Shown: one piece after another, positions 1-6,983 of the stretch
Position numbering within the stretch: the stretch's first letter is position 1
Layout of the letters: each line of letters begins with the position of its first letter
Origin: Aureimonas sp. AU20
GTDB taxonomy: Bacteria; Pseudomonadota; Alphaproteobacteria; Rhizobiales; Rhizobiaceae
Direction of reading: 5' to 3'
Length of the DNA stretch: 64,000 nt
Assembly (NCBI RefSeq): GCF_001442755.1
Contig: NZ_CP006367.1
Location: forward strand, 2,728,001 to 2,792,000
Notes under the pieces: generated by a model
The model's input: the letters and a program-made list of their open reading frames with translations, nothing else
What the model was told of the DNA's origin: nothing
The model's database searches: none
Program-made: the position numbers and the translations under genes

Positions 1-2
1 GA

Positions 3-164
3 GCAAAACCGAAGACCTATGAGCTTCGATCGGCTGGAACCGGGATTGCTGCAATGGAAGGCCATCCGACTGGGAAGACGGGTGGCGAGTTGATCGAAGT
101 GCTCGAATTCAGAGGCGGCTTGGTCGTGGATATGCAGCCGTTCGAGCCGTTCTGTAAGCCGTGA
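3..164 (+). CDS. C-terminal fragment of an unrecognised protein (cut by window start)
   Basis: An open frame enters from the left edge and ends at TGA 162-164, giving 53 C-terminal residues ending in ...FEPFCKP. The stretch includes GMxG-like glycine turns and a hydrophobic LEFRGGLVVDMQPF segment, so it reads like real protein rather than shadow. I do not recognise the family. The stop codon lies inside a 13-bp inverted repeat that separates it from the convergent P63C gene. Without the upstream sequence neither function nor phage or host origin can be assigned. Confidence 0.5.
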   Translation, partial: AKPKTYELRSAGTGIAAMEGHPTGKTGGELIEVLEFRGGLVVDMQPFEPFCKP

Positions 165-188
165 AGCGACTTGCCTCACGGCTTACAG
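152..188. repeat. 13-bp perfect inverted repeat between convergent genes
   Basis: Arms at 152-164 and 176-188 (ctgtaagccgtga / tcacggcttacag) are perfectly complementary around an 11-nt loop. It lies between the stop of the rightward partial gene and the stop of the leftward P63C gene. That position suits a bidirectional terminator, but no T-run follows on either strand, so intrinsic termination is only an inference. Confidence 0.6.
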
Positions 189-200
189 GGCCTTGCCGGT

Positions 201-1130
201 CTATACCTTTGCACGAGATTGGGCGCTTGCGAATAATCGTTTGAACATCGGCCAGGAGTCAGACGCGCGCATTAGCGTCGTGGTGGCCGTGATCTGTTTC
301 TGTAAATGTGGGTGCCCAACGTCCTCCGTGAGGAACTGGTGGTTGCGCCTCTTATTGTCAGGATTGCGGCTCTTTAGTTCGTCCAGCACGCCTTCCGGCA
401 GAGCCTTGTAGATGAACTCGTTTGTGAATTTGCCGACGACACCGGGGCGAGCGACGGATTTCGGATCATACCTCCACTTGTGGAGGCGGAAGATCTCTTC
501 GTAGAAGCTGTCAGGGAACCGCTTGCTCCAAGGCAGTAGCTCTTTGGCGATGTACTTCTCTAAGATCGAATGCAGCTCACCGCGCTTGCGGACGGTTTCA
601 TAGCCAGTTGCCTCATCGACCAAGGCTACGATGCCGACGCGCGCAAATCCGCGCATAAGGATCTCGCATTGCTGCGCGATAGGTTGCTGTTGCGCTTGGA
701 GCTTGCCGGCTTGTCGAGCCGCTAGAACCGCCTCGCACAGCTCGACCAAGACCTCAGCTTCGTATCCGTAGGCCTTACCATTGGCAGGCGTTCGGAACAA
801 AATCGGGTTCTGGACTCTCTCCCTTAACTCATTGGAAACAAAGGAGGAAATGATCTTTCCCCCGATGAAAAGCTCAAGCCGACTCAGGCCCTTTTTCATG
901 GACCCGCCTTGGGCAATCGCCATTCCAGTTTGGACACCAGACGCACTCAGTACGCGCCTCTCATCGTCCAGAACATAGCACGGCAGGTCGATGTCTCCGA
1001 CACGCAGTGGGTGATCGCTCGAACCGTAGACCGCACGCGGCAACGCCTTCTCGCCGCTCCATCGTGCAATTGCTGCCTTCTTGGCATTCTCTGAGCGTTG
1101 GGCATCCTGATTGATGAGGTCGTCTGACAT
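201..1130 (-). CDS. P63C-domain phage protein
   Basis: 309 aa. The C-terminal half carries the pattern of the P63C domain of phage-associated proteins: a conserved block around LEKYIAKELLPWSKRFP followed by FYEEIFRLHKW, then RPGVVGKFTNEFIY and LPEGVLDELK. The biochemical function of the family is unknown. The start is placed at ATG 1130 because a strong Shine-Dalgarno (ACGGAGG) lies just before it; an upstream ATG at 1175 would add 15 residues. The N-terminus has the ENAKKAAIARWS segment often seen before such domains. Two large palindromes lie directly upstream, one enclosing the ribosome site, which suggests tight control. It is convergent with the partial gene at the left edge and divergent from the lipoprotein gene. 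Confidence 0.85.
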   Translation of the reverse strand: MSDDLINQDAQRSENAKKAAIARWSGEKALPRAVYGSSDHPLRVGDIDLPCYVLDDERRVLSASGVQTGMAIAQGGSMKKGLSRLELFIGGKIISSFVSNELRERVQNPILFRTPANGKAYGYEAEVLVELCEAVLAARQAGKLQAQQQPIAQQCEILMRGFARVGIVALVDEATGYETVRKRGELHSILEKYIAKELLPWSKRFPDSFYEEIFRLHKWRYDPKSVARPGVVGKFTNEFIYKALPEGVLDELKSRNPDNKRRNHQFLTEDVGHPHLQKQITATTTLMRASDSWPMFKRLFASAQSRAKV

Positions 1131-1195
1131 GCTCGCATTCCTCCGTATGAATGCGAGCCAATTTAAGGCTAGCATTAAAGGCGTTCAATGCGAGC
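1131..1195. promoter_or_regulatory. Twin 28-bp palindromes upstream of the P63C gene (operator or translational hairpins)
   Basis: A 9-bp motif gctcgcatt / aatgcgagc forms two inverted repeats with identical 10-nt spacers: 1131-1139 with 1150-1158 (perfect), and 1168-1176 with 1187-1195 (one mismatch). The two copies are offset by 37 bp. The first abuts the P63C start codon and its spacer contains the Shine-Dalgarno, so in mRNA it would form a hairpin displaying or masking the ribosome site. As DNA the pair looks like a tandem operator. The cognate regulator is unknown; P63C itself is one candidate. Confidence 0.75.
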
Positions 1196-1305
1196 CTATA
1201 GATATCCACAAGACAACCCGCCCTATCCTCACTGGTGATCCGGACGAAATCCAGCCACGCGCTAGGCGGGTGTGATGCCATCTTCTCGTTTTGCGGGAGG
1301 GTGGA

Positions 1306-1644
1306 ATGATACGAACTCAATACGCCGTCGCTGGAATGCTACTGGTCGCTTTGGCTGGATGCGGGACACCGGAAGAGCGCGCCGCCCGCGCAGCGCAGGA
1401 AGCCGCTCAGCAGGAAGCTCGCAAAGACGCTCAGTGCAAAAGCTATGGCTCTCGCCCTGACTCCGACGCCTATGTGAACTGCCGTGTCCAAATCGATCAA
1501 AGCGAAGCTGCTATCAACGCCGCAGCGGCCGAAAGAAGCGCGGCCGAGTTGAGGGCGACTGGCGCAAGGCTGATGAACGGCCAGCCCACCACCCGTTGCA
1601 CGTCAACACCCTTCGGCAATACGATCCAGACGAACTGTTATTGA
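1306..1644 (+). CDS. Small secreted lipoprotein
   Basis: 112 aa. It begins with a lipoprotein signal: MIRTQ, a hydrophobic core, then lipobox LAGC at residues 15-18, so maturation at Cys18 by signal peptidase II is predicted. The mature part is Ala/Glu/Arg-rich, probably helical up to about residue 85, and has three further Cys near the C-terminus. The start at 1306 is preceded by GGGAGGGTGG; a TTG five codons upstream is less likely. No known domain is recognised. It is followed by two small membrane-protein genes on the same strand. Phage outer-membrane spanins are also small lipoproteins, so a lysis or envelope role is possible but unproven. Confidence 0.7.
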   Translation: MIRTQYAVAGMLLVALAGCGTPEERAARAAQEAAQQEARKDAQCKSYGSRPDSDAYVNCRVQIDQSEAAINAAAAERSAAELRATGARLMNGQPTTRCTSTPFGNTIQTNCY

Positions 1645-1690
1645 AGGCCCTCCTCTGGCCCACAGTCGCGGTCTTTGGCATTATGAGCGG

Positions 1691-1900
1691 ATGAAGGTTC
1701 TTCACCGCTTTGGCGTTGTGTGTTTCTGGGCTTGCTGCGCAATCGCGGCGGCCAACCCAGCTATGGCGGTGATGATCGCCGCTGGTGGTCAGCCCTTCCC
1801 TGCTTCAGGCTGGCTGCAGATTGCGTTTGCAGTTGTCGCTTGGGTCGCAGGAGGAAGCGCGATCCGCTTCATTTTTGGATGGTCCGCGAAAGATGTCTGA
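1691..1900 (+). CDS. Small membrane protein, two predicted TM segments
   Basis: 69 aa. Two hydrophobic stretches, residues 7-30 (a possible signal anchor ending AMA) and residues 42-62, separated by a short loop GGQPFPASG. The topology resembles class II holins or VirB2/pilin-like peptides, but no specific family is recognised. The last 8 nt overlap the next gene, so the two are probably co-translated. Candidate holin of prophage 1 by size and position only; it could equally be a moron. Confidence 0.55.
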   Translation: MKVLHRFGVVCFWACCAIAAANPAMAVMIAAGGQPFPASGWLQIAFAVVAWVAGGSAIRFIFGWSAKDV

Positions 1901-2144
1901 TCTACCGAAGACCATTGAACACGATGAGAACGAGCCGCCGCGCGACACCTCGAAACCGCCTTGGCTGCTTTTAGCCTGCATCCTGGTTTTCGTCTGGTCC
2001 GTCACGCTGACGAATGAGGGCATCGAATGGCGGTCTGTCCTCTTGGGAGGCTTCACCGCCATGATCTTCACTCTCTGGGCTATTGATGCGACCGGCAACA
2101 AGGTGCCGTTATCGTGGCGCCGCCGACCGACCGACCGCTTGTGA
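1893..2144 (+). CDS. Small membrane protein, possible holin-like partner
   Basis: 83 aa, start ATG 1893 overlapping the preceding stop. A polar N-terminus rich in Asp/Glu/Pro (residues 1-21) is followed by two TM helices, about residues 24-41 and 49-66, and a basic tail WRRRPTDR. Length and topology fit a phage holin/antiholin pair with its neighbour, but no signature is diagnostic. Its 3' end overlaps the end of the convergent ejection-protein gene by 36 bp. Confidence 0.55.
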   Translation: MSDLPKTIEHDENEPPRDTSKPPWLLLACILVFVWSVTLTNEGIEWRSVLLGGFTAMIFTLWAIDATGNKVPLSWRRRPTDRL

Positions 2145-4244
2145 TGTGATGCTGTTGAGAACGCCAATCACGACGTTCCTTCGGCCTTCGTCTGATAGCG
2201 CCTTGGTGTTCGCCGCCGTCAAGATTTTCCGTGCCGCCGATGGATTGGTCTCCAGAAGGCCTTGAGCCACCTGCTCCACGACACGCGGAGGAAGCCCCTT
2301 CGCTTCGTTTACCATCTTGGTCAGAGCCTGAAGTCCAGCGCCAACGAAGTCACGGTTCAGCAGACGGGACACCACAGCCGGGTCGAAGTTGGCAAAATCC
2401 TCGAAATCGGCCAGATTGTCAGCGGTCTTAGAGCCGCCCGTGGCCGAGGCCGCCGTTTCGAACATGCGCTGTTCACGCCCTAACCGTGCCACGAGTTCGT
2501 CGCCAGTGCCAGGTGCAGCAAAAGCCGGAAGCTCCCGTCGCGCCGTGTTGCTCAGGAACGGACGAGCAGCATTTGACATGTTGCCGGTCGAAGCTTCAGC
2601 CGCCGCTATCTTGGGGTCGAAATAGCCAACGCGCGCCGCATCCCGAGCGGCGTCGTCTGGAAGCTGTTCGAAGGCAACCAGATTCTCGTCCGTCCGAGTG
2701 CGGGGTTTCGCCATGTTTTTGCCGGTCTCAACTGCATCCACGCGAGCCGAAGCGGCCTTATAGGCGTCACGAGCACCGGCATAGGTCGGTGATGTCCGCG
2801 CCAGTGCATCATCAAGCGCTTGCTGGATAGGCATTAAAGCCTGAACTTCGCCACCGCGACCATTGGCCGTTGCTGACGCGATCATGGCGTCAATATTCGT
2901 CTTCGCCCGGAAGGCCTGGGAGACGTTCGTCACCGTCAGGTTGTCGCTTGCCAGATAAGACCGAGCCGTCCTCAGCGCTTCACGAATAGGATCGCGGATC
3001 TGCGCCTCGCCGGCCTCAATCGGCGCACGGATTGCGAGATCGGTTGGCACGGCACCTTGCGAGCGCGCGAACTGGTCGGCAAGCGGGCTGATGCGCTCAT
3101 TGGCGTTGCCGATTGCTGCGTTCACATTGATCGGCGCCGTCTCGCTCATGACCGGGCCGTAATTGATGCCCGCTTCCGTCTGGCGAAGCTTCTCTAGCGT
3201 GCGGGTGTATTCAGCGGCCGAAAGCGGGGAGCCGGAAGCGTCAGTGAGCGCCGATGCCACACGCCGGCCCGCATCACCTTGGCGACGGCCGAGGAATTCG
3301 ACCGCCCCCTGACGAGCCTCGTTCGGGGTGCGAGTGACGACGTTCAACATGCGCTGACCAGCATTGCCGAGAGCATCGGCCACGGTGAACACGTCTTGAC
3401 CGGAAGCCTGCGCATCTTCGAGCTGGCGAACAATGCTATCAGGCGTCGCGCCGGAGCGTTTCATGGCCGTTGCGAGGGCCTTGTCCGCGAAGGGCTGCGG
3501 GGTAATGCGAGCGGTGACGATATTGCGGATAGGAGCCGTGACAGCGCCCGCGCCGGCAATAGCCAGCGGGATAGCGCCACCAGAAAGGCCTCCAACCAAG
3601 GCGCCATCACGCGCGCCAGCAAGACGCCCGCCAATTCCCTCACCCTCACCAGCGCCAGCGATGCCGCCCATGATCGCACCATCAGCAGCCGATCCAGCAG
3701 CGATGCGAGCCAGGCCGCCGCCACGAGCCATCGTGTTTGCGGCTACAGACAGGCCAGCCTTCGCCATCGCAGAACCCGCTCCGACACTGCCGGCGACCGT
3801 TCCCGCCGTCGCTGCCAACGGATGCTTACCTTCGGCGTATGCCATCAAATCGTCGCGCTTTCGCAGGCCACGATCGTAACCGTCCTTGATGCGCTGGGTG
3901 AGAGACTTCCCCTCATCCTCGCCTGAGTATGCACCGATCGCCGCCTCGATTGGCACGCCAAGGGCCGCGCCGATCTCATTGCCCCAGCCTAGCAGAAGCG
4001 AGTCGCCACCCTTCATCACCGAAGTCCCGAGCGCGCCGGGGTCACCGGAGGCCGGCTCCAGCGGGTCAAGCTCCTTACCAGTCGGGCTGGCGGCAACCTC
4101 GGGAGGCGTATAGCCGATGCGCTTCTGGAATTCGGCTTCCGGCATGTCGGCATAGTACTTACGATGCAGAGCGCTCGCCAGATCCGCGTCGCTCATGTCC
4201 TCGTACTGCGGGAATTTAGCCCGCACCTCCTGCATCGTCGGCAT
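2109..4244 (-). CDS. Large internal virion / DNA ejection protein
   Basis: 711 aa. The N-terminus (KFPQYEDMSDADLASALH ... YYADMPEAEFQKRIGY) matches a short segment common at the start of podoviral internal or injection proteins. Residues about 85-250 are a long Gly/Ala-rich hydrophobic region (repeated AGSVGAG, AGAGEGEG), typical of proteins that insert in membranes during ejection. The rest is helical with many Ala/Arg. It is the last gene of the late operon, 1 nt after the stop of the muralytic ejection protein. Expected role: packaged in the head and expelled ahead of the genome to build a periplasmic conduit. Exact equivalence to T7 gp15/16 or P22 gp16/20 is not claimed. Confidence 0.75.
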   Translation of the reverse strand: MPTMQEVRAKFPQYEDMSDADLASALHRKYYADMPEAEFQKRIGYTPPEVAASPTGKELDPLEPASGDPGALGTSVMKGGDSLLLGWGNEIGAALGVPIEAAIGAYSGEDEGKSLTQRIKDGYDRGLRKRDDLMAYAEGKHPLAATAGTVAGSVGAGSAMAKAGLSVAANTMARGGGLARIAAGSAADGAIMGGIAGAGEGEGIGGRLAGARDGALVGGLSGGAIPLAIAGAGAVTAPIRNIVTARITPQPFADKALATAMKRSGATPDSIVRQLEDAQASGQDVFTVADALGNAGQRMLNVVTRTPNEARQGAVEFLGRRQGDAGRRVASALTDASGSPLSAAEYTRTLEKLRQTEAGINYGPVMSETAPINVNAAIGNANERISPLADQFARSQGAVPTDLAIRAPIEAGEAQIRDPIREALRTARSYLASDNLTVTNVSQAFRAKTNIDAMIASATANGRGGEVQALMPIQQALDDALARTSPTYAGARDAYKAASARVDAVETGKNMAKPRTRTDENLVAFEQLPDDAARDAARVGYFDPKIAAAEASTGNMSNAARPFLSNTARRELPAFAAPGTGDELVARLGREQRMFETAASATGGSKTADNLADFEDFANFDPAVVSRLLNRDFVGAGLQALTKMVNEAKGLPPRVVEQVAQGLLETNPSAARKILTAANTKALSDEGRRNVVIGVLNSITSQAVGRSAAPR

Positions 4245-4245
4245 T

Positions 4246-5823
4246 TTATCGCAATCCTAGCGGGTCGGCGTCGGAAGCCGGGACAGTCGGGGCGGCAACG
4301 GGGGCGGCGGCTGGCGGAGCGCCATCCACGCGTGGCTTGTAGTAGGTTCCACCGCGAAGCTCGGAGGCACGGTCACGGTTGAATTCGACACGGCGCTGGA
4401 CGGCGGCTTTAGCGCGCTTGATAATCTCTTCACGCACCGCCTTTGGCTGGCTCGACATCCCCTGCACATCAAGGAGAATTGCCCTCTCCCCTTCAGTCGG
4501 AGCACCACCGAAGATCGCCTTTAGGGAGCCTAGTGCCTGAGTTGTGATGATGTTGTCGTAGGTCTTCGTGGCTTGAGCGGTTTTCGCGTCAGCAACACCA
4601 TCGGGTACGGCCCAATCAGGCAGGTTGTTGCCCATCCAAGTCCGAGCCCCTGCCGTTGCGCCCTCATAAGCGTCAGGGCTTAGCTTCAGAGCCTCATCTA
4701 GCAACCCAATCACGCCATCGCCGTCACGAGCAATGTCGTCCGCTTCCCGAATGGCAAGCCGATCGCCAGCGGTAACGCCCTTATCAGGCGCTGGCAGGGT
4801 GCCTGTCAGGATGAAACGCTGACCCTCTGGCGAGTTCGGATCAATTCCGTAGCGCTCCGCAAGGCTCTCACGCTGGCTCGCGTCGTTGGCCTCTTTCTGG
4901 CTGCTGCGACGCTGGTTGGCGAGGCTCACTGCAACATCGATTGGCAGGTCTGCCAGATCAGGGTGGTTCTGACGGAGCCAGTCACGCGTGACGTTCTTCT
5001 CGCGCTTGGCTTCGTCTAATGCGAGGCCGTCCATCGCGGCGTTCGCAACGCTCGGGTTCGAGCTGTATGCCTCAGCTTGCTGCGGGGTGAACCCACGACT
5101 TACGAGAAGGCTTCGCATCGCGGCCCGGTCGTTCGCCTTTTCAGCCCGGGCGATATCAAGAGCGTCCTGCCGCTGCCTCTGGCCCTGTCGGTTGGATAGG
5201 TTCTCGCTGAACCCCTGGAGCGGGTTGTTCGACGGCGAAGACATTAGACTGGCACCGATGGCCGAGAGCCAGTCTCCGAAGCCATCAGAGCGGGCAAAGC
5301 CGCCCAAACCACCCAGCCCGCCAGGATTGCTCGTAGACGCCATAGCATCACCACCCAGAGTATCGTCGCCTGCACCGCCAAAGGCCATCGTGTCGCCCGA
5401 GCCCGTGACAGGAATTTGCGTCGTGGGCGCTACTCCGCTCGGCTCACCAGCGCGAATGCCATCCCATTTGCCGATACCGGCCTTGGCCGCACCGTACCAT
5501 GGCGACCAGCCGCCGGCCTTCGCCTGATCCAGCGCGAAATCGATCTGTTGCTGCACTGTGGATGGATCGCGAGGGTCTAGGCCGGTTTGTTCGATGAACG
5601 CGTTGCCGAGACCTTTGCCGTAGCCGGTGCCCTCGCCGCCAACCAGAAGCTGAAACGGGCCATAGGACGGTTCACGTCGTCCATTCTTGCCGAGGGTGGA
5701 TTGGTAGACGCCCGGTGCCAAGCCCTCAGATCGCGCAACACGAACGGCCTTGTCGGGGTCCATACCGCGAGCACGAGCACTCTCTCGGATATAAGCCTCT
5801 GCGGCCTTCAAATCGTAAGCCAT
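4246..5823 (-). CDS. Internal virion protein with N-terminal lysozyme/transglycosylase-like domain
   Basis: 525 aa. Residues about 10-125 look like a lytic transglycosylase-type fold: VARSEGL supplies a candidate catalytic Glu near residue 31, followed by SYGPFQLL and a conserved GGWSPWYGA end. The remainder is helical and Asp/Gln-rich with a Pro/Ala-rich tail. Virion-associated muramidases of this shape open the murein locally so that DNA can cross. It sits between two other ejection-type proteins, 4 nt from the gene upstream. Catalytic activity is inferred from pattern only. Confidence 0.75.
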   Translation of the reverse strand: MAYDLKAAEAYIRESARARGMDPDKAVRVARSEGLAPGVYQSTLGKNGRREPSYGPFQLLVGGEGTGYGKGLGNAFIEQTGLDPRDPSTVQQQIDFALDQAKAGGWSPWYGAAKAGIGKWDGIRAGEPSGVAPTTQIPVTGSGDTMAFGGAGDDTLGGDAMASTSNPGGLGGLGGFARSDGFGDWLSAIGASLMSSPSNNPLQGFSENLSNRQGQRQRQDALDIARAEKANDRAAMRSLLVSRGFTPQQAEAYSSNPSVANAAMDGLALDEAKREKNVTRDWLRQNHPDLADLPIDVAVSLANQRRSSQKEANDASQRESLAERYGIDPNSPEGQRFILTGTLPAPDKGVTAGDRLAIREADDIARDGDGVIGLLDEALKLSPDAYEGATAGARTWMGNNLPDWAVPDGVADAKTAQATKTYDNIITTQALGSLKAIFGGAPTEGERAILLDVQGMSSQPKAVREEIIKRAKAAVQRRVEFNRDRASELRGGTYYKPRVDGAPPAAAPVAAPTVPASDADPLGLR

Positions 5824-5827
5824 AGGA

Positions 5828-6823
5828 TCACTTCAGAAGAGAGCTAAGGAGGGTTCCGCCGCCGCCAGTAGCGGTGCCGAGGAGGGATACGCCAGCACCA
5901 AGAAGCTGTTGGAACCCGCTCGGGCTGTTGTCCGGCGCAACGCCGGTCTGCGTGCTGCCGTAAACCTGCGGCGTGACGCCTAGGAGGCGCTGTAGCGTCG
6001 TCCACGGGAGGTCGATGCCGGTCTGTGTCAATGCCTGTTGCTGACTGCCGACGCCGAGAAGCTGAGCGAGCGCGTTCATGCGGCGCTGCTGCTCGGAGGA
6101 TGCGAGGCTGTCCTCGACGCCCGGGGCCTGGAGATTGTACGAGTTCGTCGCGCCGGCATTGAATTGACTGACACCGTTCGCAGCATTTGCATTGAACTGC
6201 GATGTCTCGTTGGCCGCGCCGGCATTCGTGAGCGCCGTCTGCTGCCGCATCTGAGCATTTGCAAGAGCCGTCGCCGTAGCCTGATCGTGGCCTTGTGCCA
6301 TCAGCTGCGCGACCGTGCTGCCGACGCTTTCGATGTGCGAGCGGTCGAGAAGCGCGCGCTGGACGGCCTCCCGCGACCCGCCGAAGCTGCCAGACGCCGC
6401 AGCACGAGCGCCGATCTCGGCCGCCGATGCATTTTTCTCGCGCGTCATTCGCTCAAGCGTCGGCGTGATGACACCGGAGACGAACGGGTTGAACGCAGCC
6501 TGCACATCGCCCGGATTGACCTGCGCCGCCGTGGCGTTCGTGACGCTGGCGTTCGACGCGGTGGCCGTCGCTGGGTTTGCCGCTGGACGACGAACCGGAG
6601 TGCTCGTGAACGCGGTCTGGGCCATGTCGCGGGCGAGGTCGAAGCCCTTCATCTGGTCCGGGTTGAAGCCGGCCACGCCATATTTCGGCACTTGAAGGAA
6701 TGGCGTTGCCATCGCCGAGCCGGCATTGGATGCGGTCTGCTGCGCGCCCGAGATCCACGCCGGGTATTCCGTCGTCTGCGTCGTCTGTTGGGTCTTGTTG
6801 CCGCCGCCGAACAATCCGGGCAT
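5828..6823 (-). CDS. Virion structural / ejection protein, Ala-Asn-Gln-rich
   Basis: 331 aa. Starts MPGLFGGGNKTQQTTQTTEYPAW and contains a low-complexity Ala/Thr/Asn region (about 80-115). This is followed by a helical segment SGSFGGSREAVQRALLDRS and tandem helical repeats rich in NAGAANETSQFNANAANG (about 195-230), and it ends in a Gly/Leu-rich tail. This composition is typical of small podoviral ejection or tail proteins that are co-packaged. No catalytic motif. Part of the continuous late operon. Confidence 0.65.
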   Translation of the reverse strand: MPGLFGGGNKTQQTTQTTEYPAWISGAQQTASNAGSAMATPFLQVPKYGVAGFNPDQMKGFDLARDMAQTAFTSTPVRRPAANPATATASNASVTNATAAQVNPGDVQAAFNPFVSGVITPTLERMTREKNASAAEIGARAAASGSFGGSREAVQRALLDRSHIESVGSTVAQLMAQGHDQATATALANAQMRQQTALTNAGAANETSQFNANAANGVSQFNAGATNSYNLQAPGVEDSLASSEQQRRMNALAQLLGVGSQQQALTQTGIDLPWTTLQRLLGVTPQVYGSTQTGVAPDNSPSGFQQLLGAGVSLLGTATGGGGTLLSSLLK

Positions 6824-6824
6824 C

Positions 6825-6983
6825 CTACAAATCCTTCACGAAATTGACGCTTAGACACTCGTACCCAACGGCCTTGAGTGGTTTGCGAAAGCCTTCCCGG
6901 CAGTCCGCAAGCGAGAGAGTGGCGCCCTTCAAAATCGGCCACAGCCGATCAAGTTCGGCAATCTGGATGAATGCCGCGTCCAT
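6825..6983 (-). CDS. Small late-operon protein, unknown function
   Basis: 52 aa, too short for most gene finders. Start ATG 6983 overlaps the stop of the DNA-stabilisation gene as TGATG, which favours translational coupling. The sequence MDAAFIQIAELDRLWPILK ... VGYECLSVNF is amphipathic with no membrane segment. A longer reading from 7031 would run into the upstream gene and is rejected. Function unknown. Confidence 0.6.
   Translation of the reverse strand: MDAAFIQIAELDRLWPILKGATLSLADCREGFRKPLKAVGYECLSVNFVKDL

Noticed and set aside
1..200. Left attachment site of prophage 1
   Set aside because: No copy of the tRNA-Pro 3' end is visible here; the left end must be outside the window or of different sequence.
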